DNA of 59,050 nt from Candidatus Fusicatenibacter intestinigallinarum (lineage in GTDB: Bacteria > Bacillota > Clostridia > Lachnospirales > Lachnospiraceae). The stretch spans positions 1 to 59,050 of the forward strand of contig DWWU01000010.1 in NCBI GenBank assembly GCA_019119555.1. The letters run 5' to 3'. Both the position numbers and the translations under genes were made by a program. Every line of letters starts with the position of its first letter. Position 1 is the first letter of the stretch. The notes beneath the pieces are model-generated. The model was not told where the DNA came from, ran no database searches, and saw nothing but the letters and a program-made list of their open reading frames with translations. This document shows positions 35,601 through 45,606 of this stretch, piece after piece.

Positions 35601-35643
35601 AGTATAGCAGGAACAGATGACGGCGCGATGACTTTCCTGTGAC
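35601..35643 (-). promoter_or_regulatory. -10 box with three 11-bp-spaced GTCA direct repeats
   Basis: Reading leftward, GTCA occurs at 35643-35640, 35632-35629 and 35621-35618, exactly 11 bp apart, followed 11 bp later by TATACT (35606-35601). There is no -35 consensus because the repeats occupy it. Direct repeats with 10-11 bp steps are the usual binding pattern of OmpR-family response regulators. Confidence 0.6.
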
Positions 35644-35688
35644 TATTCTGTCATTTTAGGGGCAGCTGCAACGCGGAGAATCCTGTGA

Positions 35689-36627
35689 TTATACGGTCGA
35701 CTTGTAAAAACGGATGATGAATTCGGCGCCGCCTTTGGGAGAATTTACTGCCCGGAGGGTCGCGTTCTGGCTGGTAAGGATCATCCGGCTGAGCGCAAGG
35801 CCGATTCCGATGCTCTGGTCTTTGGCGTCTTTTCCCCGGTAAAAACGTTCAAACAGATGGGGCAGATCCTTCGGATCGATTCCCGGTCCTGTGTCACGGA
35901 CGATGATTTCCGTGTAAAGAGGATTTTCGTGACCGGTCAGGAAAATGGTTCCCCCTTCCGGCGTGTGTTCCGAGCAGTTTTTCAGAATGTTTCCCAGCGC
36001 TTCGGCAGTCCAGGCCAGATCACCCTGAAAGGTTCCGCCGATCTCTTTCTGAATGCTCTGATTTTTCAGTTCCATCTGGATCTCCAGGGGAAGAAGCGCC
36101 TGACCCGCCAGCTCCTCCAGAGGGTATGTCTCTTTCTGAAAGGTGATGGTTCCGGCATCCAGGCGGGCAATTTTCAGCAGGGAATGAATCAGCCAGTCCA
36201 TACGCCCCAGCTGCCGTTTGATTTCCCACAGACTCTCTCTGGCCTCTTCCGGAAGATCCTCATCCATCAGGGAAGCGCAGATCAGATGGACTGCGGTCAG
36301 CGGTGTACGGATCTGGTGAGATATGTCAGCGATGGAATCCGCCAGATATTTTTTGTCTTTCTGCAGCAAATCCGCCTGCTCCCGCAGACGGACTGTCAGT
36401 TTCTGTACCTGATTTTCCAGCTGATTCAGATCATCTTCTCTGTAGTCGGACAGACGGAACGTCTCCTCCCCGTGGAGCAGCCGGTCCGTCTCCCGGATAA
36501 ATTCCCGGATGTGCTTTTTTCTCCGAAGCCGGAGCGCCGCGGCTGCCACGACCGCTCCCAGCAGACACACCGTCAGAACCAGCAGAAGAACGTCTTTTCC
36601 ATTTTCCGATATCCAGGTAATTACCAT
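35689..36627 (-). CDS. Sensor histidine kinase with a single N-terminal membrane segment
   Basis: A 312-residue kinase. Hydrophobic segment about 12-35, short linker, then HisKA with the H-box SHQIRTPLTAV near 105, N-box ILKNCSEH, G1 DTGPGID and G2 SIGIGLAL in the ATPase domain. It lacks a second obvious membrane helix and any sizeable external sensor, so it may sense through its partner ABC transporter. It begins 1 nt after the response-regulator stop and ends 128 nt before the ABC ATPase start. Confidence 0.9.
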   Translation of the reverse strand: MVITWISENGKDVLLLVLTVCLLGAVVAAAALRLRRKKHIREFIRETDRLLHGEETFRLSDYREDDLNQLENQVQKLTVRLREQADLLQKDKKYLADSIADISHQIRTPLTAVHLICASLMDEDLPEEARESLWEIKRQLGRMDWLIHSLLKIARLDAGTITFQKETYPLEELAGQALLPLEIQMELKNQSIQKEIGGTFQGDLAWTAEALGNILKNCSEHTPEGGTIFLTGHENPLYTEIIVRDTGPGIDPKDLPHLFERFYRGKDAKDQSIGIGLALSRMILTSQNATLRAVNSPKGGAEFIIRFYKSTV

Positions 36628-36628
36628 T

Positions 36629-37306
36629 TTACTCTTCTCCTGTCCGGTATCCGAGTCCCCGCACGGTCAGAATCAGTCTCGGATTCTGGGGATCTTCCTC
36701 AATTTTTTCCCGGATTCTTTTTATGTATACCGTCAGCGTGTTGTCATTGACAAAATCTCCTGCCATATCCCAGAGTTCCTCCAGCAGCTGGCTTCGGGTC
36801 AGCACTCTGCCGCGGTTATTCAGAAAGATCAGCAGCAGACGATATTCCAGAGCGGAAAGATTCAGTTCTTTTCCATCCCGGTATGCGATGCCTTTCTCAG
36901 TGTCCACAGTCACCGGTCCCAGACGCAGCCGGGCGCCCGACTTTCCGGCCCTCCGCAGGACGGAACGAATCCGGGATACCAGTTCTCTCGGGCGGAAGGG
37001 TTTCGACACGTAATCGTCCGCTCCCATATCCAGCCCGGTCACGATACTGTACTCATCTCCCGACGCAGTCAGAAAAATCACCGGGATGTCCCGGATCTGC
37101 TTCAGCGCGGAGCACACCACAAAACCGTTTCCGTCCGCCAGAGAAATATCCAGGAGCGCCAGGTCAAAGGACTGTGTTTCCGCCAGTTCCAGTGCTTTCT
37201 GCTGGCCCGGCGCGGAACTCACACAGAACCCTTCTTTTCTGAGAAATTCTGTCAGCGAACGGACGATCCCCGGATCATCCTCCACCAGCAGCAGTTTTGT
37301 CTCCAT
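36629..37306 (-). CDS. OmpR-family response regulator
   Basis: A 225-residue regulator: receiver domain with EDD near 9, phosphorylation Asp in ALLDISLADGNG near 52, Thr and Lys switch residues (FLTAS, SKPF), and a C-terminal winged helix (RLGPVTVDTEKGIAYR onward, DNTLTVYIKRIREKI). I choose ATG 37306, since the ATG at 37315 abuts the AAAGG site. It probably controls the ABC operon next door, whose promoter carries matching direct repeats. Confidence 0.93.
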   Translation of the reverse strand: METKLLLVEDDPGIVRSLTEFLRKEGFCVSSAPGQQKALELAETQSFDLALLDISLADGNGFVVCSALKQIRDIPVIFLTASGDEYSIVTGLDMGADDYVSKPFRPRELVSRIRSVLRRAGKSGARLRLGPVTVDTEKGIAYRDGKELNLSALEYRLLLIFLNNRGRVLTRSQLLEELWDMAGDFVNDNTLTVYIKRIREKIEEDPQNPRLILTVRGLGYRTGEE

Positions 37307-37321
37307 ACTCTCCATCCTTTC

Positions 37322-37885
37322 TCACGATTCTCTCCACATTTCCCGGAACACAGGAATATAAAAGCAGAGGGTGCAGACCATCAGCGCCGCACACAGCCCC
37401 GTCAGCGTCCTCACGGCGGGAAGGGGAAGATCCGGAAGAATCAGAAGGAGAAACATCACCACATAGGAAACCGCCGTGCATACCTTTCCATACCACTGAG
37501 CTCCGTCCAGTTTTCTCCCGTTTCTCCTGAGAAGCAGAAGTCCCATCACAGCCATAAACCCTTCCTTCACCACAAACAGCCCCACCAGGAGCCAGATTTC
37601 CCGGTAGCGTGCGGCAAGGCAGAGGATAATCACGCCAAGCGTCAGTTTATCCGCAAGCGGGTCGAGAAATTTCCCAAGCTCTGTGATCTGATGAAATTTT
37701 CTCGCGATCTTTCCGTCGAACAGATCCGTCAGGCCGGACAGGCCGATGACAAGCGCCGCCCTGATATACTCTCCCTCCGTCTCCGCATTCAGATACAGCC
37801 ATGCGAACACCGGAATCAGAAGAATCCGGAAATATCCCAGCAGATTCGGAATTGTATACCAGTCTGATCTCTTCCATTTTTTCAT
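37322..37885 (-). CDS. CDP-alcohol phosphatidyltransferase (PgsA-like)
   Basis: A 187-residue integral membrane enzyme of phospholipid synthesis. It carries the family signature D-G-x2-A-R-x8-G-x3-D-x3-D as DLFDGKIARKFHQ...GKFLDPLADK (about 55-82) and five to six hydrophobic segments. It transfers a phosphatidyl group from CDP-diacylglycerol to an alcohol; the acceptor (glycerol phosphate or other) cannot be read from sequence. ATG 37885 has GGGAGG 8-9 nt upstream. It sits between two two-component systems, 15 nt before one and 45 nt after the other, which links lipid composition to envelope-stress signalling (inference). Confidence 0.88.
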   Translation of the reverse strand: MKKWKRSDWYTIPNLLGYFRILLIPVFAWLYLNAETEGEYIRAALVIGLSGLTDLFDGKIARKFHQITELGKFLDPLADKLTLGVIILCLAARYREIWLLVGLFVVKEGFMAVMGLLLLRRNGRKLDGAQWYGKVCTAVSYVVMFLLLILPDLPLPAVRTLTGLCAALMVCTLCFYIPVFREMWRES

Positions 37886-37930
37886 TTTGTTCTCCTCCCA
37901 TGATGAGCGCTGCGGATCGAACAAGTTCCT

Positions 37931-38926
37931 TTACGGCTGCAGATTCACCGTATCCAGATTGATATAAACTCTCGTTCCCTGCCCCGGCTCCGACTCGATC
38001 CGTATGGTATGGGACAGGCGGTTCAGAACTCTCCTGCACAGATAAAGGCCGATTCCGGTAGAACGCTTGTCATATCTTCCATTATAACCGGTAAAGCCTT
38101 TTTCAAAAACACGGGGAACATCCTCCGCGGCGATTCCGATGCCGGTGTCTGCGATCACCAGCGTTTTCTCCTCCCGGTCGTCCATGTAGACCGCTACACT
38201 GCCGCGCTTCGTATATTTGATCGCGTTGGACAGAATCTGCTCCAGGACAAATTCCAGCCATTTCTCATCGGTCAGCACCTGGCAGTTCACAGGCTCATAG
38301 ACCAGCGTCAGCTTTTTCCGGATAAAGAGCGGCGCATATTTTTTCACCGCCTGGCGGATAATGTCGTCAAGGTTCTGGGTTTTCAGCACCAGATCGCTGG
38401 ACTCACTCTCCAGCCTCAGATACTGAAGAACCATCAGTACATACTGTTCGATTTTAAACAGTTCTGACAGAAGCTCCCTGTTTCTGTCACTGTCCTCCTG
38501 CTGCAGAAGCAGGCGCATCGCCGCAATCGGCGTCTTGATCTGATGAGCCCAAAGGGTGTAATATTCGATCATCTCCCGGTAGGAGGAACGATCCTTCTCT
38601 TCCATTTCCGCCATTTTCTGCCGCAGCACTCTCACCATGTCCTGATAGACTTCCTCAACGGAATCTTCCGGCTCAGGCAGTTCCTCCGCCAGAACAATGT
38701 CCTCCCTGATCTTCTCCAGTTCCATGGATTTTCTGCGGAACCGGAAAAATCCGATCATCACCGCCAACGCCCCGAACACCAGCGCCACCTGCGCCGCATA
38801 TACCGCCGGCTGCACCGGAACATCGTACAGAAAACACACCAGCGCGAAAATCCCCAGGAAAAAAGCGGTCCAGAGCAGTGTCGGGAAAATTTTCTTCAGA
38901 TAGTTGAACAGTTGTCTCATTTTCAC
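37931..38926 (-). CDS. Bce-type intramembrane-sensing histidine kinase
   Basis: A 331-residue kinase with two N-terminal helices (about 15-33 and 38-56) separated by only a few residues, the layout of BceS-like kinases that have no external sensor and detect antibiotic stress through a BceAB transporter. The H-box is AHQIKTPIAAM near 135, followed by a typical ATPase domain (NAIKYT, DTGIGIAAEDV, STGIGLYLC). The ATG overlaps the regulator stop (ATGA). The likely partner transporter is at 25.2-27.9 kb. Confidence 0.92.
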   Translation of the reverse strand: MKMRQLFNYLKKIFPTLLWTAFFLGIFALVCFLYDVPVQPAVYAAQVALVFGALAVMIGFFRFRRKSMELEKIREDIVLAEELPEPEDSVEEVYQDMVRVLRQKMAEMEEKDRSSYREMIEYYTLWAHQIKTPIAAMRLLLQQEDSDRNRELLSELFKIEQYVLMVLQYLRLESESSDLVLKTQNLDDIIRQAVKKYAPLFIRKKLTLVYEPVNCQVLTDEKWLEFVLEQILSNAIKYTKRGSVAVYMDDREEKTLVIADTGIGIAAEDVPRVFEKGFTGYNGRYDKRSTGIGLYLCRRVLNRLSHTIRIESEPGQGTRVYINLDTVNLQP

Positions 38927-39594
38927 TCCACAAAATACCCTACGCCTTTTTTCGTGCGTATGAAATTTTCCAGGCCGACTTCCTCCAGTTTTCTCCGAAG
39001 CCGGGTCACGTTGACGGTGAGGGTGTTGTCATCGATAAAGCTGTCGGATTCCCAGAGCCTGGTCATCAGTGTGTCTCTGCTCACTGCCTTTCCTTTGTTC
39101 TCCATCAGCACCTGGAGAATTCTCCACTCATTTCTCGTCAGCTCAATCCGCTGTCCCTGGTAGTTCAGAATGCCGCTGCCGGTATCAAGGATCGCGCCAC
39201 GGTGCTCCAGCAGATTCGTCTCTCTCCCGAAATCATAGGTTCTCCGGAGCATCGCCTGAACCTTAGCCGTCAGAATGTTCAGATCGAACGGCTTCGCGAT
39301 AAAATCATCCGCTCCCATATTGACCGCCATGATAATATTCATTTTGTCCGCCGCGGACGACAGAAAAATCACCGGCACTTTGGAGACCCGGCGGATCTCC
39401 TGGCACCAGTGATATCCGTTGTAAAACGGCAGCGAGATGTCCAGCAGCACAAGCTGCGGCGAGAAAGAAGCGAATTCCGCCATGACATTCTGAAAATCTT
39501 CCACACAGTAAACTTCCATTCCCCAGGAGGTCAGCGTTTCCCCGACCGTTTTCGCTATAACCGGGTCGTCCTCAATCATCATAATCTTATGCAT
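38923..39594 (-). CDS. Bce-type OmpR-family response regulator
   Basis: A 223-residue BceR-like regulator: EDD near 8, phosphorylation Asp in VLLDISLPFYNG near 52, AKPF switch Lys near 103, and a winged-helix domain with DDNTLTVNVTRLRRKL near 195. The start ATG at 39594 lies inside the end of the nitroreductase gene (ATGCATAA), so translation is coupled; no clear separate ribosome binding site is seen. Confidence 0.92.
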   Translation of the reverse strand: MHKIMMIEDDPVIAKTVGETLTSWGMEVYCVEDFQNVMAEFASFSPQLVLLDISLPFYNGYHWCQEIRRVSKVPVIFLSSAADKMNIIMAVNMGADDFIAKPFDLNILTAKVQAMLRRTYDFGRETNLLEHRGAILDTGSGILNYQGQRIELTRNEWRILQVLMENKGKAVSRDTLMTRLWESDSFIDDNTLTVNVTRLRRKLEEVGLENFIRTKKGVGYFVE

Positions 39595-40108
39595 AGATAA
39601 TATAGTCTTTCTTTCTCTCCTTGGGCTCCGGATATTCACAGTCACGGTAACCGAGAATACAGTTTCCGATACCAATATAGTTGTCCGACAGTCCCCACTC
39701 TTTCAGCAGTTCTTTGCCTTCCGGCGTCTCGAAAACCTCCCGCGCCCGATGAATCCAGCAGGAATCCACGCCGACTGCATGCGCCGCCAGAAGCAGTGTG
39801 CCCATCACCAGAGAACCGTCCTCCACACAGGTTCCTCTGGCAGAATCCGCCAGAACCACAACAACCGTCGGAGCCCCGTAAAACGGATCGCCGTCCGAAC
39901 CCATTACCCCTGCATTCAGGCGGGACAGCTTTTCAATCAGTTCCGGCTTCTGTACCACTACCATCACCGGCGACTGTTTTCCCTGGCCGGTCGGCGCATA
40001 AGTCGCTGCCTCAAGAATCGCTTTCAGCTGTTCGTCGCTGATCTGTTCCTTCTTGTATTTCCGGATGCTTCTTCTCTCTTTGATTGCCGTCAGTACTGCA
40101 TTTTCCAT
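39587..40108 (-). CDS. Nitroreductase-family FMN oxidoreductase
   Basis: A 173-residue nitroreductase-fold protein with the FMN-binding start RRSIRKYKKEQIS near 12 and AATYAPTGQGKQSP near 33, and the closing IGNCILGY motif near 155. It probably reduces quinones, nitro compounds or flavin-linked substrates with NAD(P)H. ATG 40108 has AAGGAGG 8-9 nt upstream. It is the first gene of the operon holding both two-component systems, although its role there is unclear. Confidence 0.88.
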   Translation of the reverse strand: MENAVLTAIKERRSIRKYKKEQISDEQLKAILEAATYAPTGQGKQSPVMVVVQKPELIEKLSRLNAGVMGSDGDPFYGAPTVVVVLADSARGTCVEDGSLVMGTLLLAAHAVGVDSCWIHRAREVFETPEGKELLKEWGLSDNYIGIGNCILGYRDCEYPEPKERKKDYIIYA

Positions 40109-40143
40109 GTGGAATCTCCTCCTTTTCACATCTGATAAATTTT

Positions 40144-40185
40144 AATCCCATTTTTCACAGCCCAACACGAGAGAAAAATGGGATT
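40144..40185 (-). promoter_or_regulatory. Hairpin in the nitroreductase leader
   Basis: Perfect 12-bp stem (AATCCCATTTTT/AAAAATGGGATT) with an 18-nt loop, ending 15-20 nt before the ribosome binding site. There is no U-run after it on the leftward strand. Confidence 0.6.
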
Positions 40186-40334
40186 CTTATATTTTCTATA
40201 CATATTCATGATAACACAGACAGAAGGAAATTTCACTACACTTTTTCTTGGGAATTTCTTAATTTGCGCAACAATTACGTGACTTTTGATGGTCAGATGC
40301 ACACAGAATCTGTGCTTTTCTGCTCCCTGCGTAT

Positions 40335-41693
40335 TTATTCCACCTGCAGTTCTTTCCTGCACTGTTTTCTGACAAAGTAATAGCAGACCGCCTGCATGAG
40401 AATGGTAGCGATCCAGGAACCCGGATAGGAAATAAAGAGGAAGTACAGCGATCTGTGATGCGGGAAAAACACATAAATCCAGAGAACCCTTGTACCTACG
40501 GTTCCGATCACCGACAGAACCATCGGCACTGCCGAACGTCCCATCCCCCGCAGAGCGCCCGGAATCAGATCCATAATTCCACAGAGGAAATACGGTACGG
40601 TGGTGATCGAGAGAATCTCAAGACCGCACTGAACCACATCCGGATCTGATGTGTAAATGGACAGAAGCTGCGTTCCCAACAGATACGCTCCGATTCCAAG
40701 CACGGCTGCCACTCCCGCCGACAGAATCAGACAATCCACAAAAACCCGGTCCATTCTTTTTGTCTTCTTTACACTGTAATTCTGGCTGGTGAAGCTCATA
40801 CAAGCCTGGGTGACTGCGTTCACTGCCACATACAGAAATCCGAGAATATTGTTCGCCGCCGTGTAACCGGCCATTGCTGTGGAACCGAAGGAATTCACCG
40901 ACGACTGAAGCAGCGCGTTGGAAAAACTGATGACCGTACTCTGGATTCCCGCCGGAATTCCCACCTGAAAGATACGTTTCAGGTAAATTCCCCGGATTCT
41001 GAGCCTGGAAAAATGCAGCTGATAACTCGCTTCCGTCCGGCACAGACACCAGAGCACCAGAATACAGGAAATCATCTGGGACGCCACGGTTCCGATCGCC
41101 ACGCCGGCGACTCCCAGAGGGATCACAATCACCAGCAGCAGATCCAGCACAACATTGGCAAGACCGGCAACAATCAGAAAGACAAGCGGCCGTTTCGTAT
41201 CTCCCACTGCCCGCAGAATTGCCGCGCCATAGTTATAGAGCATGAAGAACGGCATTCCCATAAAATAAATTCTCATATAAGTCACAGACTGATCGATGAC
41301 GTCTGCCGGCGTCTCCATCACCTCCAGCGCCAGTCTGGAGACTCCCACGCCCACAAATGCCATCAGAATTCCGCTGACCAGCGCCAGCGCAATCGCCGTA
41401 TGTACCGCTTCCGACATCTCCCTGTCCCGTTTCGCCGCGTGATATCGGGCCGCAAGAACATTTGCGCCCAGAGAAATGCCGATAAAAAGATTGGTGAAAA
41501 TGTTGATCAGCGCAGTGGTGGATCCCACTGCTGCAAGCGCCTGACTGCCGCTGAACCTTCCCACAACAATGATATCCACCGCGTTGAACATCAGCTGCAG
41601 AATGCTGGAAATCATCAGGGGAAGGGAGAAAGAGATGAGTTTGTCCATGATTGTGCCGTTGCACATGTCTATTTCGTATTTATTGCCTTTCAA
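40335..41693 (-). CDS. MATE-family efflux transporter
   Basis: A 452-residue multidrug and toxic compound extrusion transporter with about 12 membrane helices in two similar halves. It begins KYEIDMCNGTIMDKL, the usual start of this clostridial subfamily, followed by NAVDIIVVGRFSG. I choose TTG 41693, because AAGGAGGG lies 8 nt upstream and the next residues match family members; the frame upstream is not conserved-looking. The substrate is unknown. Confidence 0.9.
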   Translation of the reverse strand: MKGNKYEIDMCNGTIMDKLISFSLPLMISSILQLMFNAVDIIVVGRFSGSQALAAVGSTTALINIFTNLFIGISLGANVLAARYHAAKRDREMSEAVHTAIALALVSGILMAFVGVGVSRLALEVMETPADVIDQSVTYMRIYFMGMPFFMLYNYGAAILRAVGDTKRPLVFLIVAGLANVVLDLLLVIVIPLGVAGVAIGTVASQMISCILVLWCLCRTEASYQLHFSRLRIRGIYLKRIFQVGIPAGIQSTVISFSNALLQSSVNSFGSTAMAGYTAANNILGFLYVAVNAVTQACMSFTSQNYSVKKTKRMDRVFVDCLILSAGVAAVLGIGAYLLGTQLLSIYTSDPDVVQCGLEILSITTVPYFLCGIMDLIPGALRGMGRSAVPMVLSVIGTVGTRVLWIYVFFPHHRSLYFLFISYPGSWIATILMQAVCYYFVRKQCRKELQVE

Positions 41694-41788
41694 TGTCCGG
41701 TCCCTCCTTATATTTTCCAAACTGTAATTCCAAAATATCTTACTCCCTCCGGAGCATTTCGTCAATATAAGCAGCATAGGGAACCAAC

Positions 41789-41835
41789 AAAAAAATGCCG
41801 GGCAGCCGTTCCGTCGAAGGGAACGGCTGCCCGGC
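41789..41835 (-). terminator. Strong intrinsic terminator (repeat-derived) of the 160-residue gene
   Basis: A 16-17-bp GC-rich stem (GCCGGGCAGCCGTTCC and its complement, loop around GTCGAAG) followed on the leftward strand by seven T residues. Its centre resembles the GTTCC/GGAAC core of the repeat family and a half composite lies directly next to it. Confidence 0.85.
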
Positions 41836-41857
41836 GCAGACCTGGCTGAACGGTAAC
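41836..41857 (+). repeat. Half composite repeat
   Basis: GCAGACCTGGCTGAACGGTAA plus C, identical to the end of the composite at 45526-45605. It overlaps the stop codon of the upstream gene by 1 nt. Confidence 0.75.
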
Positions 41858-42339
41858 TACTCCGGACACAGGACGATAATCTTCTGTGGCGTTGTCATGG
41901 GCGGAATGCTTCTTGTCACCGCCGTATAATAGACCAGCAGCTCAGCGTTTCCGGGACTGCAGCTGTAGCTCTGTCCGTTTGCCGTTGTGATCTTTACCTG
42001 CCTGTCAAGATTCAGCTGAAGGGACTGGTCCGCGGCAAGAAGATTTTCGTCAAAATAGGCCAGCGCCACGCTCTGATTCCGCCAGAGCATTGTGACGATT
42101 TCCGCCTGATAGCGGGGCGGATAGATCGCCGGAGTCGGAAGATTCGCATCGTAAAATGCAGCGACTCTCATTCCTCTGCGCAACGTTGTGTTGTTGATCA
42201 CCAGAGTGCGCCCGGATACGACAAACTGTACCTCCCGTCCGCGGTCGCTGATGCTGATTATTTTGGAACAGCAGTCATTTTCCATATCCTGGATTGCCAT
42301 AACCGTGCCCGTCACCACCTGGTAAGTTTCATATGCCAT
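41857..42339 (-). CDS. Hypothetical protein, beta-rich
   Basis: A 160-residue protein I do not recognise. It has no signal peptide or membrane segment, is rich in Val, Ile and Thr in alternating patterns, and the first half (VVTGTVMAIQDM, SGRTLVINNTTLRRGMRVAAFYD) looks like an OB-type barrel. Two adjacent Cys (CCSK) and a Cys near the end may bind metal. AGGAGA lies about 6 nt upstream of the ATG. A strong terminator follows. The position downstream of lon is the only context. Confidence 0.75.
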   Translation of the reverse strand: MAYETYQVVTGTVMAIQDMENDCCSKIISISDRGREVQFVVSGRTLVINNTTLRRGMRVAAFYDANLPTPAIYPPRYQAEIVTMLWRNQSVALAYFDENLLAADQSLQLNLDRQVKITTANGQSYSCSPGNAELLVYYTAVTRSIPPMTTPQKIIVLCPE

Positions 42340-42459
42340 ACAGTTCTCCTGACCTTCTGCCGGTCTTCCCCTTTGGGAATACCGGCGTCTGAATCGTCTT
42401 TTTTACCAACATATGCGCAACCGGGCGCTTCGTATGACTGATGAAGCCTGCCGCCGGTC

Positions 42460-44745
<2,286 letters not shown>

Positions 44746-45305
44746 AACTTTCCACCTCCAAAATGTTCATAACTCACTGTTTTTCGGAACGGTTCCGCCA
44801 ATACAAAAACTGCTCAGCCGACAGTATCTCTCTGTCGTCTGAACAGTTCCGGAGTTTTCTTTTCAGCTTTTTTCAGACTTCTCAGAACCTGCGATGATCT
44901 CGCGTGCTCTCAGGACACGCTGTCACCTTTACCGGCCGCAGCACGCCAAGCCGAACCAGAATTCTGGTCCGCAGTTCTCTGATCACTTCTATATCCTGAT
45001 AAATCATTTCTGTTATTCTCATATGCGTCATCCCCTTCGTCCTTTGCGACTCCCGCTCCCGTTTCCTCTGAAACGGAGCTCCGGTCCGGCAGTTCCATCC
45101 GTCCCATCTCCATGTACCAGACGGTCCGGAACCTGCAACTGCTGTCCCCTGGTTACACATCTATTATATAACAGAAATTGACAAATACCTAATAGTCTTT
45201 TTCTAAAACTTCTAAAAAATATATAAATTATCTGTAAATATTCCATCAGGCCTGTGCATTCCCTGTACAGGCCGCAGAAAAATATAGGATTTGCAGATAT
45301 ACGGC
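44746..45305. other. 560-base intergenic region upstream of lon
   Basis: It holds a 13-nt palindrome around GGAACGGTTCC (44786-44797), a long hairpin (CTGCTCAGCCGACAG with CTGTCGTCTGAACAG, 44810-44856), one or two tiny open frames (44882-45113), a leftward TATAAT at 45168-45163 without a good -35, an AT-rich stretch (45165-45245) and a repeat remnant TGTGCATTCCCTGTACA (45250-45272). No firm gene. Confidence 0.5.
44882..45022 (-). CDS. Possible 46-residue small protein (uncertain)
   Basis: A short frame starting MRITEMIYQDIEVIRELRTRIL at 45022 with AAGGGG about 12 nt upstream. It is basic, probably helical, and ends in DHRRF. Codon choice resembles neighbouring genes, but an overlapping frame (45113-44910) looks equally open in its first half, so this may be one frameshifted gene, two small genes or none. 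Confidence 0.3.
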   Translation of the reverse strand: MRITEMIYQDIEVIRELRTRILVRLGVLRPVKVTACPESTRDHRRF

Positions 45306-45503
45306 CTACTGCTTTCTCGCAATCGCATACTCGTCTCCCAGACGGTAATAGGGACAGTCATAAAAAGTATCCGCCATAAAACGGGCCATCTCATCCTCGT
45401 CCAGATCTACCTCACAGGTATAACACTCATATTCCTCATCATAAACATAATTGGCACAGGAATCGCAGCTTGTCTGCCGCCTGGCTGTCTTCTTTCTCTT
45501 CAT
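45306..45503 (-). CDS. Small cysteine-rich DUF6472-like protein
   Basis: A 65-residue protein with CDSCANYVYDEEYECYTC near 13-30 and a further Cys in FYDCPYYRLGDEY near 49. Five cysteines and many acidic residues suggest a small zinc-binding protein; the family is conserved in Lachnospiraceae and its function is unknown. A GGGGGGAG site lies 8-9 nt upstream of the ATG. Confidence 0.8.
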   Translation of the reverse strand: MKRKKTARRQTSCDSCANYVYDEEYECYTCEVDLDEDEMARFMADTFYDCPYYRLGDEYAIARKQ

Positions 45504-45525
45504 AATCTCCGTCTCCCCCCAACCA

Positions 45526-45605
45526 AACGGTTACCCGGATGCCCACAGGCACTATGCTTTCATATGGTCTGTGCAGTGAATGTGCAGACCTGGCTGAACG
45601 GTAAC
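45526..45605 (+). repeat. Composite palindromic repeat (plus orientation)
   Basis: AAACGGTTACCCGGATGCC, linker ACAGGCACTATGCTTTCATATG, hairpin GTCTGTGCAGTGAATGTGCAGAC, then CTGGCTGAACGGTAAC. It aligns over its full length with the reverse complements of 20199-20276 and 24225-24300 and abuts the methyltransferase stop. Confidence 0.87.
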
Positions 45606-45606
45606 A

